Shown here piece by piece: positions 40,715 to 50,211 of a stretch of 64,000 nucleotides of DNA. The notes beneath the pieces were generated by a model. It saw only the letters and a list, made by a program, of their open reading frames with translations. It was not told where the DNA came from and did no database searches. Each line of letters opens with the position of its first letter. Position 1 is the stretch's first letter. Both the position numbers and the translations under genes were made by a program. The DNA comes from JASHPR01 sp963833885 (lineage in GTDB: Bacteria; Actinomycetota; Actinomycetes; Streptosporangiales; Streptosporangiaceae). The stretch lies in NCBI GenBank assembly GCA_963833885.1, contig CAWHZU010000031.1, forward strand, positions 62,001 through 126,000, given 5' to 3'.

Positions 40715-41479
40715 TCAGCCGCCGACCGCGTGCACGCCGCCGTCCACGTGCACGATCTCGCCGGTCGTGGCCGGGAACCAGTCGGACAGCAGGGCTACGC
40801 AGCCGCGCGCGGCCGGCTCCGGGTCGGACAGGTTCCAGCCGAGCGGGGCGCGCTGCTCCCACAGGTCCTGGAAGTTGTCGAAGCCCGGGATGCTCTTGGC
40901 CGCCATGGTCCGCAGTGGCCCGGCCGCCATCAGGTTCACCCGGATCCCCTGCGGGCCGAGGTACTTGGCCAGGTACCTGGCGCAGGACTCCAGGCCGGCC
41001 TTGGCCACGCCCATCCAGTCGTAGCCCGGCCAGGCCACCCGGGCGTCGAAGTCCATTCCGACGATGGCGCCGCCGGCGCCCATCAGCGGCAGCGCAGCCA
41101 TGGCCAGCGCCTTGAGCGAGTAGGTGGAGGCGTGCAGCGTGGCGGCGACGTCTGGCCATTCCGTCTGCAGGAAGTTGCCGCCCAGCGCCGACTGCGGGGC
41201 GTTGCCGATGCTGTGCACGACCCCGTCGAGCCCGCCGGTGTGCTCGGATACCCGGTCGGCCAGCGAGGCGAGCTGCCCGGCGTCGGTGACGTCCAGTTCC
41301 AGGACAGGCGGTGGCTGCGGCAGCCGCTGCGCGATGCGCTGCACCAGGGTGAGCCGCCCGAACCCGGTGAGCACCACGGTCGCACCCTCCAGCTGCGCGA
41401 TCCGCGCCACGTGGAACGCGATCGACGCGTCGGTGAGCACACCGGTCACCAGTATCCGCTTGCCTTCCAGGATCCCCAT
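40715..41479 (-). CDS. fabI: FabI/InhA-type enoyl-[acyl-carrier-protein] reductase
   Basis: The 254-residue NADH-dependent reductase carries out the last step of fatty-acid elongation. The start MGILEGKRILVTGVLTDASIAFHVARIAQ is the FabI dinucleotide-binding region. The catalytic Tyr and Lys lie in GYDWMGVAKAGLES, which resembles the InhA arrangement, and AAGPLRTMAAKSIPGF forms the substrate loop. The ATG has AAAGGTGA upstream. It follows fabG by 42 bases, the same pairing as mabA-inhA of mycobacteria; this links it to the FASII system. Confidence 0.94.
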   Translation of the reverse strand: MGILEGKRILVTGVLTDASIAFHVARIAQLEGATVVLTGFGRLTLVQRIAQRLPQPPPVLELDVTDAGQLASLADRVSEHTGGLDGVVHSIGNAPQSALGGNFLQTEWPDVAATLHASTYSLKALAMAALPLMGAGGAIVGMDFDARVAWPGYDWMGVAKAGLESCARYLAKYLGPQGIRVNLMAAGPLRTMAAKSIPGFDNFQDLWEQRAPLGWNLSDPEPAARGCVALLSDWFPATTGEIVHVDGGVHAVGG

Positions 41480-41521
41480 CGCGTCACCTTTCGCCGTGGC
41501 CGGTGCCTGCTGGCCCGCCCG

Positions 41522-42226
41522 TCAGTGCCCCATGCCGAGGCCGCCGTCCACCGGGATGATCGCCCCGGTGATGTACCCAGCGTCGGCCGAGGCCAGGAAT
41601 GCGACGGCAGCCGCGACCTCATCCGCGGACGCGAGACGGCCGAGCGGCACGCTGGCCAGGATCCCCGCCTTCCGGTCCTCGGGCAGCGCCGCGGTCATGT
41701 CGGTGTCCACGAAGCCCGGCGCGACCACGTTGACCGTGATCGATCGGGTGCCCAGCTCTCTGGCCAGCGACCGGGCCATGCCGACCAGGCCGGCCTTGGA
41801 CGCGGCGTAGTTGGCCTGGCCGCCCGATCCGAGCAGGCCCACGACCGATGAGATGAACACGATCCGTCCCCGCCGCATCCGGATCATGCCGCGGACGGCG
41901 CGTTTGGCCACCCGGTAGGCGCCGGTCAGGTTGGTGTCGAGCACCGCGCCGAAGTCGTCCTCGGACATGAGGGCGAGCAGCTGGTCCCGGGTGATCCCGG
42001 CGTTGGCCACCAGCACCTCGACCGGTCCGTGCGCCGCCTCCGCGGCGGTGAAGGCCGCGTCGACCGACGCCGGGTCGCGCACGTCGCAGCGGGCCACGGA
42101 GAGACCCGCCACGTCCTCGCCGGATCGAGACGTGATCATGACCTTGTCGCCGTCGGTGGCCAGCCGCCGGGCGATCGCCAGCCCGATTCCGCGGTTCCCG
42201 CCGGTAACGAGGGCGGATCGGCTCAT
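41522..42226 (-). CDS. fabG: FabG, 3-oxoacyl-[acyl-carrier-protein] reductase
   Basis: The 234-residue short-chain dehydrogenase has TGGNRGIG at the N-terminus for NADP(H), NAG at the end of strand 4, catalytic Ser in FISSVVG, and YAASK for Tyr and Lys. The C-terminus GYITGAIIPVDGGLGMGH is typical of FabG. It reduces beta-ketoacyl-ACP in fatty-acid elongation and is paired with FabI downstream. The ATG at 42226 has GGAAGGA about seven bases upstream; the much longer open frame past it is antisense to tldD and not coding. Confidence 0.94.
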   Translation of the reverse strand: MSRSALVTGGNRGIGLAIARRLATDGDKVMITSRSGEDVAGLSVARCDVRDPASVDAAFTAAEAAHGPVEVLVANAGITRDQLLALMSEDDFGAVLDTNLTGAYRVAKRAVRGMIRMRRGRIVFISSVVGLLGSGGQANYAASKAGLVGMARSLARELGTRSITVNVVAPGFVDTDMTAALPEDRKAGILASVPLGRLASADEVAAAVAFLASADAGYITGAIIPVDGGLGMGH

Positions 42227-42272
42227 CTCGGGGTCCTTCCGGTGGCAATGATCGCGGACTCGATGCACAGGA

Positions 42273-42278
42273 TAGATT
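42273..42278 (+). promoter_or_regulatory. -10 box of a near-leaderless tldD transcript
   Basis: TAGATT is followed by eight bases and the GTG start at 42287; no Shine-Dalgarno sequence is present. The 60-base gap is shared with the divergent fabG gene. Confidence 0.45.
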
Positions 42279-42286
42279 GACCTGCC

Positions 42287-43836
<1,550 letters not shown>

Positions 43837-43840
<4 letters not shown>

Positions 43841-45255
43841 CGGGGTTCTCCCCGCAGGATGCCGTCGAGCGGGCGCTGCAGGCCGCGACGTGCGACGACT
43901 GCGTGGTGATCGCGGAGGAGACCGCCGAGGCCAACCTGCGCTGGGCAGGCAACACCCTCACCACGAACGGCGTCTCCTCGTCGCGCAGGCTTACCGTGAT
44001 CGCGATCGTCCGGGACGGGTCGGCAGCCAGGGCCGGCGTGGTCTCCAGGGCGGGCGTCGGCGCGGCGCAGATTGGCGACATCGTCGCCGAGGCGCAGCGG
44101 GCCGCGGCGGAAAGCTCCCCGGCGGAGGACGCCGCTGACCTGCCGGGCCCGGCCGATGGCGTCACGTTCGGGCAAGTCTCTGGTGGCGGCGCAGGCTGGG
44201 ACGACCCGCCTGCCCGGACCGAGATCGGGGTGCTGCGCGGCTTCGCCGGGTCGCTCGGCGAGGCGTTCGGCGTGGCGGCTGCTGGCGGCCGGCGGCTCTA
44301 CGGGTTCGCCGAGCACACGATGACATCGCTGTTTCTTGGCAGCTCGACCGGGCTGCGGCTGCGGCACGACCAGCCGTCGGGCAAGGTCGAGCTGAACGCG
44401 AAGACGGCGGACTTGACCCGGTCGGCCTGGGCGGGCGCCGGGACCCGCGACTTCACCGACGTAGACGTGGCCGTGCTGGAGTCGTCGCTGGCGCGGCAGC
44501 TGGGCTGGGGAGCCCGCCGGGTGGACCTGCCGGCGGGCCGGTACGAGACGCTGCTGCCCCCGACGGCCGTCGCCGACATGCTCGTCTACCTGTACTGGTC
44601 GAGCGGCGCCAAGGACGCGGTGGACGGCCGGACGGTGTTCAGCAAGCCCGGCGGCGGAACCCGGATTGGTGAGGGCCTCGCGAGCGTTCCGGCCACGCTG
44701 CGCAGCGACCCGGGAGCCCCGGGGCTCGAGTGCGCGCCGTTCGTGATCGCGCATGCATCGGGCCGTGAATCCTCCGTGTTCGACAACGGCCTGCCGCTCG
44801 GCCCGACCGAGTGGATCCGCCGCGGCGAGCTCGCGGCGCTGGGCCAGACCCGCTATTCGGCCCGGCTGTCCGGTCTGCCGGTGACCCCGCCAGTCGACAA
44901 CCTGATCCTGGACGTGCCCGGCGCTGAGGCATCGCTGGACGACATGGTCGCCAGCACCGGTCGCGGCTTGCTGCTGACCTGCCTCTGGTACATCCGGGAG
45001 GTGGACCCGCAGACCCTGCTGCTCACCGGGCTGACCAGGGACGGCGTCTACCTGGTTGAGAACGGGGAGGTGACCGGGGCGGTGAACAACTTCAGGTTCA
45101 ACGAGAGCCCGGTCGCCATGCTGGGCCGGATCACCGAGGCCGGCGCCACGGTCCCGGCCCTGCCGCGGGAGTGGAGCGACAACTTCACCCGCTCCGCCAT
45201 GCCCCCGCTGCGGGTAGACGGCTTCAACATGTCCTCGGTCAGCCAGGCAAACTAG
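43837..45255 (+). CDS. tldE: TldE/PmbA-family metalloprotease subunit
   Basis: The 472-residue partner of TldD lacks the HExxxH zinc motif, as expected for the non-catalytic subunit. It has CVVIAEETAEANLRWAGNTLTTNGV at the N-terminus, typical of the family, and NNFRFNESPVAMLGRITEAG near the end. The ATG overlaps the tldD stop (ATGA), so the subunits are translationally coupled at a 1:1 ratio. Its stop shares the palindrome CTAG (45252-45255) with the convergent dodecin stop. Confidence 0.93.
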
Positions 45256-45467
45256 TCCGCATCCTCCAGGCGGAAGCCGACCTTCATGCCTACCTGGAAA
45301 TGGGCGACCTCGCCGTCCACGATCTGCCCGCGGATCTGGGTCACCTCGAACCAGTCGAGGTGCCGGAGGGTCTGCCCGGCGCGGCGCAGCGCGCCGCGGA
45401 TCGCGGGCTCCACGCCGTCCGGCGACGTGCCGACGATCTCGGTTACCCGGTAGGTCCGTTCGCTCAT
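45252..45467 (-). CDS. Dodecin family flavin-binding protein
   Basis: The 71-residue protein MSERTYRVTEIVGTSPDGVEPAIRGALRRAG... has the dodecin fold of one helix packed on three strands, with the flavin-contacting Trp in LDWFEVTQIRGQI. Twelve copies form a hollow ball that stores riboflavin, FMN or CoA-related compounds. The ATG at 45467 is chosen over one four codons upstream because GGAGG lies six bases before it. An FMN enzyme is encoded next to it in the opposite direction. Confidence 0.92.
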   Translation of the reverse strand: MSERTYRVTEIVGTSPDGVEPAIRGALRRAGQTLRHLDWFEVTQIRGQIVDGEVAHFQVGMKVGFRLEDAD

Positions 45468-45490
45468 GTCAGCCTCCATACTGGGACTCA

Positions 45491-46615
45491 GTGACTCATG
45501 ATCCCGCGGAGTTGCAGCGCCGTGCCCGGAAGCTGCTGCCGCGTAATGTCTACGACTACTACGCCGGGGGCTCGGGGCGCGAGCGGACCCTCCGGGCGAA
45601 CGAGAACGCGTGGCGCGATGTGTGGATCACGCCGCGGGTGCTGCGCGACGTGTCGGCCGTCGACACGACAACCCGTTTGCTTGGAGCCGAGTTCGTCACG
45701 CCGCTGTGCGTGGCGCCGACCGGTTACCACGGCTTGGCGCACCCCGACGGCGAACTCGCCACGGCGGCGGGCGCCGCCGCGGCCGGGGCGCTGTTCGTGC
45801 TCTCCACCAGGAGCACGAAGCTGATCGAGGAGGTCGGCGACGTGGTCGCGGCCGCGGGCGGCACCTGGTGGTTCCAGGTCTACCTGATGCGCGACCGGGA
45901 GCTGACCGCCGGGCTGGTCCGGCGCGCCGCTGCGGCCGGCGCGGCAGCGCTGGTGCTGACCGCGGACACGCCGGTCTTGGGGCGCAAGCGCCGGAACTCC
46001 GCCGAGGTGATCAGCGACCGGGACTTCCTCGTCAACCTCGGGCCGCTGGAAGATCTGACCGTGGCGACCCAGGCGGCCGACCTGACCTTCGCCGACATTC
46101 GGTGGCTGGGCGATGCCGCGGGCGCCGGCGGCCGGCTTCCGGTCGTGGTCAAGGGTGTGCTGCACCGCGATGACGCCCGCGCCTGCCGCGCGCACGGCGC
46201 CGCCGGCGTCATCGTCTCCAACCACGGCGGCCGCCAGCTCGACGGCGCGCGGCCGTCGGCCGCGGCGCTGCCGGAGGTGGCCGGCGCGCTGCGCGCCGGC
46301 GGGGCGTGCGAGGTCTATGCCGACGGCGGGATCCGCTCCGGGGAGGACGCACTCGCCGCGCTGGGGCTCGGCGCCCGGGCGGTGTTCCTGGGCCGGCCGC
46401 CGCTGTGGGCGCTGGCGTGCGGCGGGGCCGATGGCGTCCGGTCGCTGCTGGCCGGGCTGACCGACGACCTGGCCTACGCCATGGCTCTGGCCGGGGCGGC
46501 ATCGGTCGCTGACGCTGCCGGGATCGCGCGCCCGGCCGGGGGCCTGGCGGGCTCTGCGGGCTCGGCGCCCGCGGCCGCCGCGACGGGCCGCTGTGGCGGC
46601 GTGGTCCCGCGCTGA
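45491..46615 (+). CDS. FMN-dependent alpha-hydroxy-acid dehydrogenase/oxidase
   Basis: The 374-residue TIM-barrel flavoprotein belongs to the lactate/glycolate oxidase family. The signature SNHGGRQLDG carries the catalytic His and Arg. Other marks are VYDYYAGGSGRERT, VAPTGYHGLAHPDGE, TADTPVLGRKRRN and ADGGIRSGEDALAALGLGARAVFLGR. It oxidises an L-2-hydroxy acid to a 2-oxo acid; the exact substrate is open. The GTG at 45491 starts 23 bases from the divergent dodecin ATG. The last 30 residues are Ala/Gly-rich and probably disordered. Confidence 0.88.
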   Translation: MTHDPAELQRRARKLLPRNVYDYYAGGSGRERTLRANENAWRDVWITPRVLRDVSAVDTTTRLLGAEFVTPLCVAPTGYHGLAHPDGELATAAGAAAAGALFVLSTRSTKLIEEVGDVVAAAGGTWWFQVYLMRDRELTAGLVRRAAAAGAAALVLTADTPVLGRKRRNSAEVISDRDFLVNLGPLEDLTVATQAADLTFADIRWLGDAAGAGGRLPVVVKGVLHRDDARACRAHGAAGVIVSNHGGRQLDGARPSAAALPEVAGALRAGGACEVYADGGIRSGEDALAALGLGARAVFLGRPPLWALACGGADGVRSLLAGLTDDLAYAMALAGAASVADAAGIARPAGGLAGSAGSAPAAAATGRCGGVVPR

Positions 46616-46617
46616 CC

Positions 46618-46623
46618 TACCTT
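46618..46623 (+). promoter_or_regulatory. -10 box of a leaderless DUF3099 transcript
   Basis: TACCTT is followed by six bases (GGGAGG) and GTG at 46630. The GGGAGG touches the start codon and is too close to act as a ribosome-binding site, which supports a leaderless message. Confidence 0.45.
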
Positions 46624-46629
46624 GGGAGG

Positions 46630-47049
46630 GTGAGATCCACCCAGCGCCGCCGCCAGGACGGTCCCCACCTGGTGACCGAGGCCCCGCGCCCGATGTCGGA
46701 GGACATCGCTTACCGCGAGAAGCGGTACCTGATCATGATGGGCATCCGGCTCGTCTGCTTCGTGATCGCCGTGGTCGTCTTCGTCAACGGAGGGGGATGG
46801 CTTACCGCGATTCCCGCCGTCGGGGCCATCGCCATCCCGTACTTCGCCGTCGTGTTCGCCAACGGCGGCCGCGAGCCGGCGGGCCGTCAGCGGTTCCAGC
46901 CCTACGAGCCGAATGTGCCAGAGCGGTACCAGTCCCCGGCCGGGGCCAGCGAGCCGCACGGCGGCAGCAACGGCGGTCAGCCGGGCACGGCTGAGCCCGG
47001 CGGTACCGACATTCCGGGCAGCTCCGGCGCGCCTCCGCGCAGCGGCTGA
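46630..47049 (+). CDS. DUF3099 family membrane protein
   Basis: The 139-residue protein has two hydrophobic helices (about 34-54 and 57-77) with a very short turn between. The sequence YREKRYLIMMGIRLVCFVIAVV ... AIPYFAVVFANGG is the DUF3099 pattern, common in actinobacteria and of unknown function. A Pro/Gly/Ser-rich tail follows, probably cytosolic. The GTG at 46630 is supported by the leaderless promoter; in-frame alternatives are GTG 46672 and ATG 46693. It is monocistronic, followed by the small RNA locus. Confidence 0.8.
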   Translation: MRSTQRRRQDGPHLVTEAPRPMSEDIAYREKRYLIMMGIRLVCFVIAVVVFVNGGGWLTAIPAVGAIAIPYFAVVFANGGREPAGRQRFQPYEPNVPERYQSPAGASEPHGGSNGGQPGTAEPGGTDIPGSSGAPPRSG

Positions 47050-47132
47050 ACCGGCTACGAAAGGTCACAGGAAAACAGAGGATCGGCGGCGATCAGCGGA
47101 CGTCCATGCCGAGATTCGCTTGTAATCCGGTC

Positions 47133-47164
47133 TTGACGTACAAGGGGGGGGTTCGGTGTAACAT
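47133..47164 (+). promoter_or_regulatory. Promoter of the C-loop small RNA
   Basis: TTGACG (47133-47138) and TAACAT (47159-47164) are 20 bases apart, somewhat longer than usual. Transcription would begin near 47171, exactly at the first hairpin. The spacer contains eight consecutive G (47144-47151), a tract prone to length change. Confidence 0.55.
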
Positions 47165-47170
47165 GTTTGC

Positions 47171-47290
47171 CGGTGCTCTGGTCCCCCGCCGGGGCACCGT
47201 TGCCGGCGTTCCGGGCCCCCGTCGGAGCGCCGATGAATGCGACGCCGGGTGGTTTGCCCCCGTAGCCACCCGGCGTCGCTCTATCTTTTT
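47171..47290 (+). ncRNA. 6C-like small RNA with three C-loop hairpins
   Basis: Three stem-loops follow each other. Stem 1 is 47171-47178 with 47192-47199, with loop TGGTCCCCCGCCG. Stem 2 is 47204-47213 with 47223-47232 (10 bp, one wobble), with loop GGCCCCCGT. Stem 3 is 47239-47252 with 47266-47279 (14 bp), with loop TTTGCCCCCGTAG. A T-rich run ends the transcript. C-rich loops are the hallmark of the actinobacterial 6C RNA, whose loops pair with G-rich ribosome-binding sites of target messages. Here each run is five C and there is a third hairpin, so it may be a divergent member or a separate family. No protein can be read through it. Confidence 0.7.
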
Positions 47291-47292
47291 CT
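47239..47292 (+). terminator. Intrinsic terminator of the small RNA
   Basis: A 14-bp perfect stem (47239-47252 with 47266-47279) is followed at once by TCTATCTTTTTCT. It works only in the plus direction; on the minus strand no T tract follows. It is the clearest intrinsic terminator in this GC-rich window. Confidence 0.85.
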
Positions 47293-47352
47293 GGGACGGC
47301 CCGGATAGCTAACAAGAAAACCGATGTTGCCGTCCGGGCCGCGCCCACTGCC

Positions 47353-48255
47353 TTACTCGGTCTTGCTGAACTCGGCGATCGCGATCAGCGTCATCCCCAG
47401 TCCCATGATCGCCACCATGCCGAGCGACAGGCCCAGCGGCACCGGCCAGCCCGCCCAGGTGATGGGCGGCGCCAGGTGCTGCTCGAACGCTGCGGGCATG
47501 GTCAGGTGGCTGAACACGGCGTGCCGCATGGGACCGACAATGTACGTGAGCGGGTCGATCCGGGTGAGAACGCTGAGCCACGCGGGCAGGCCGTTGAGCG
47601 GGTACAGCGCTCCGGATAGGAAGAACAGCGGCAGCACGAGCATCTGCGTCAGCGCCATGAAGGCCTGGAACTGCTTGATCCTTGCGGCCATCATCACACC
47701 GAACGCGGTTAGCGTGAACGACAGCAGCAGCAGTTCGCCGATCAACGTAACAATGAGTATCGGGTTATACGGAACGTGAGCAAACCCGGCAAGGATCAGG
47801 AAGATGATTCCCTGGAAGGTCGCGATCGTCGCCCCGCCCAGGCACTTGCCGATCACGATGGCCCCCCTGCTGACGGGCGCGACCAGGATCTCTCTGAGGA
47901 AGCCGAATTCCCGGTCCCAGACGATCGAAGCCGCGGAGAAAATGGCAGTGAACAGCACCGACATTGCCAGCACACCGGGGTAGATGAACGTCTTGAAGTC
48001 GATTCCCGGCGGCAGGCCCCGGCCGGCCAGCGCGCCGAGGCCGGTGCCGAGCACGAACAGAAACAGGATCGGCTGGATCAACGCGGTAATGGCACGCAGC
48101 CGGTCGGTGCGGAACCTGATCAGCTCGCGCCGCCACACGATGCTTACCGCGCGCAGATCGTGCCGCAGGCCGCGCTCGGGAACCGCGACCCGGATCTGGC
48201 CGGCCAGCCGGTCGGCGTCCGGAGCGGCAGTAACGTCCGTGGTCTGAGTGGCCAT
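47353..48255 (-). CDS. ABC-2 type exporter permease (DrrB-like)
   Basis: The 300-residue membrane protein has six predicted helices between about 50 and 295 and the ABC-2 permease signature around FSAASIVWDREFGFLREILVAPVSRGAIVIGKCLGGATIATFQG. It forms the channel for the ATPase encoded three bases upstream. Related DrrAB pairs export antibiotics or lipids. The 303 bases after its stop are occupied by the small RNA on the other strand and an 8-bp inverted repeat (47298-47305 with 47333-47340). Confidence 0.9.
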   Translation of the reverse strand: MATQTTDVTAAPDADRLAGQIRVAVPERGLRHDLRAVSIVWRRELIRFRTDRLRAITALIQPILFLFVLGTGLGALAGRGLPPGIDFKTFIYPGVLAMSVLFTAIFSAASIVWDREFGFLREILVAPVSRGAIVIGKCLGGATIATFQGIIFLILAGFAHVPYNPILIVTLIGELLLLSFTLTAFGVMMAARIKQFQAFMALTQMLVLPLFFLSGALYPLNGLPAWLSVLTRIDPLTYIVGPMRHAVFSHLTMPAAFEQHLAPPITWAGWPVPLGLSLGMVAIMGLGMTLIAIAEFSKTE

Positions 48256-48258
48256 CGC

Positions 48259-49314
48259 TCATCGCCTCCCGCCGGCCCGGAAGCGCTGGGCCATCTGGCG
48301 CATCGCGTCAGTGCCCGACGCCTCGGCGTCGCGGATCGTGGTGCCGGTGTAGGACATGAAGACATCGTCGAGCGAGGGGCGTGACACGCTCACCGAACGA
48401 ATCGGCACCGAGAACTCCGCGAACAGACGCGGCACGAACTGCTCGCCGGCCGCCACCGAGAACGTCACCGCGCCCTCGCGCATGGCGGCCTCGATGCCGA
48501 ACGTATCCTTCAGCGCGGCGATGGCCGCTTCGTCGTCGGCGGTCTGGATCTGCACCCGGTCCTTGCCGATGCTGGCCTTCAGCGCCTCGGGGGTGTCGAT
48601 GGCCACGATCTTGCCGTGATCGATGATCGCGATCCGGTCGCAGTGCTCGGCCTCGTCCATGTAATGCGTGGTGAGGAAGATCGTGATGTCCTCGCGTCGC
48701 TTGAGGTCGTTGATGTAGGCCCAGATCGAGGACCTGGTCTGCGGGTCCAGACCGACCGTGGGCTCGTCAAGGAACAGCACGTGCGGCGCGTGCAGCAGGC
48801 CGCGGGCGATCTCCAGCCGTCGCTGCATCCCACCGGAATAGGTGCTGACCAGGCTGTCCTTGCGCTCCCAGAGCCCGACCATGTCCATCACCTGATGCAT
48901 CCGGGGCTGCACGGCGGCCTTGGGCACGCCGTAGAGCTCGGCGTGGAAGCGCAGGTTCTGCTCGGCGGTCAGGTAGGTGTCCAGCGTCGTGTCCTGAAAG
49001 ACCAGGCCGATGTTGCGGCGGACGGCGTCTCGCTCCGTCATCGCATCGTGGCCCGCGACGCGCGCCGCGCCGGACGTGGCGTTGGCAAGCGTGCAGAGGA
49101 TCTTGATCGTCGTTGTCTTGCCTGCTCCGTTCGGCCCGAGGAACCCGAACGTCTCGCCCCTGGCCACCTCAAAGTCGATGCCCCGGACCGCCTGAACCTC
49201 GCCGTACTGCTTGGTCAGCCCGGAGACCGAGATCACCGGTTCCCGGGATGCGGCTGCCCCGTCCGGGGCAGCCGCATCATCGGTGTTCGTGCTGGTGTGC
49301 GTCACCAACGCCAC
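48259..49314 (-). CDS. ABC exporter ATPase (DrrA-like)
   Basis: The 351-residue ATPase has Walker A GPNGAGKTTT, signature YSGGMQRRLEIA, Walker B VLFLDEPTVGLD and the switch His in FLTTHYMDEAEH. The C-terminal 100 residues form the DrrA-type regulatory domain. It drives efflux through the DrrB-like permease. The GTG start at 49314 has GGGAGG upstream. The PadR regulator gene is 59 bases upstream in the same direction, so all three probably form one autoregulated unit. Confidence 0.92.
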   Translation of the reverse strand: MALVTHTSTNTDDAAAPDGAAASREPVISVSGLTKQYGEVQAVRGIDFEVARGETFGFLGPNGAGKTTTIKILCTLANATSGAARVAGHDAMTERDAVRRNIGLVFQDTTLDTYLTAEQNLRFHAELYGVPKAAVQPRMHQVMDMVGLWERKDSLVSTYSGGMQRRLEIARGLLHAPHVLFLDEPTVGLDPQTRSSIWAYINDLKRREDITIFLTTHYMDEAEHCDRIAIIDHGKIVAIDTPEALKASIGKDRVQIQTADDEAAIAALKDTFGIEAAMREGAVTFSVAAGEQFVPRLFAEFSVPIRSVSVSRPSLDDVFMSYTGTTIRDAEASGTDAMRQMAQRFRAGGRR

Positions 49315-49373
49315 TGCCTCCCTTTGCTCGTCGCGTCGAGCCTAGCCGCGAACAGCGTGGTGCGCCCATTGGC

Positions 49374-50045
49374 TCAATCGCCTGTGCCGGCGGCGGTCTC
49401 GTCGTCGTCGGCGGCGAGCAGCCGGTACAGCGCCTTGCGCGTGTCGGTGAGCAACTGCCGGGCCTGCGTGGCCTGGCTCTCGGTGCCCGCGCTGATGACC
49501 TGGTACGCGGCCATCGCGACCTGCCCGATGAGGCTGCGCATTTCTCTCGTGGTGTCGCCCACGGCGCCGGCGAACACGTCCCAGGGCGCCCTGAGCTCGT
49601 CAGGGTGCGCCTCGGCGTAGGCACGGCCCTCGTCGGTGAGCTGATAGGCTCTGCGGCCGCCATCGTCGGCTTCCGCCCTGATCAGCCCCTCGTCTTCGAG
49701 CTGCTGCAGCGCCGGGTAGACGGAACCCGGGCTGGGCCGCCACACACCGTCGCTTCGCTCGCTGATCGCCTGGATGATCTGGTAGCCGTTCATCGGCCCC
49801 TCGGCCAGCAGCGCCAGCGCCGCCGCCCGGACGTCGCCCCGCTTCGCCCGCGGCCCGCGCATCCCGCGCCGGCCGGGCTCGGTGGCCCACATCCCGAACA
49901 TCGGCGGTCCTCCCGGCCCGGGCGGGCCAGGGGGAAACGGCGGACGGCCGGGGAAGCCTGGCCCGCGGCCATGGCCGCGACGGCCGTGCCGCCGCCATCC
50001 AAAGTCCTCGTCGTCGCCTCGTCCTTGCCAGTTTTCTTCTCGCAT
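49374..50045 (-). CDS. PadR-family transcriptional regulator
   Basis: The 223-residue protein begins with a low-complexity Gly/Pro/Arg/His stretch (about 1-65), followed by the PadR winged helix (about 68-145): RAAALALLAEGPMNGYQIIQAISERSDGVWRPSPGSVYPALQQLEDEGLI. A C-terminal dimerisation helix pair follows. Such regulators repress adjacent efflux genes and release DNA on binding the drug. The ATG at 50045 is chosen because AGGAGA lies six bases upstream; the open frame upstream is not coding. The candidate operator lies 83 bases upstream. Confidence 0.9.
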   Translation of the reverse strand: MREENWQGRGDDEDFGWRRHGRRGHGRGPGFPGRPPFPPGPPGPGGPPMFGMWATEPGRRGMRGPRAKRGDVRAAALALLAEGPMNGYQIIQAISERSDGVWRPSPGSVYPALQQLEDEGLIRAEADDGGRRAYQLTDEGRAYAEAHPDELRAPWDVFAGAVGDTTREMRSLIGQVAMAAYQVISAGTESQATQARQLLTDTRKALYRLLAADDDETAAGTGD

Positions 50046-50127
50046 CGGTTGTCTCCTGTTCTGGTGTTCCGGCGCCGTTGGTTCAGGTCTATCCTGGACT
50101 GTCGCCGGACTGTCTAGATAGCTCAAA

Positions 50128-50141
50128 GATATATCGTTAAC
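50128..50141. promoter_or_regulatory. A+T-rich palindromes upstream of the PadR gene
   Basis: GATATATC (50128-50135) is directly followed by GTTAAC (50136-50141); both are perfect palindromes in an otherwise GC-rich context. PadR regulators of this type commonly bind A+T-rich inverted repeats at their own promoter, so this is a candidate operator for the PadR-DrrAB unit. Confidence 0.4.
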
Positions 50142-50211
50142 TTCGTGATGGCAAACCCTTGGCAGGAGTTCGTGATTGCCGAACCCGTGACGGGGTAACA
50201 GACGGTGCCGG

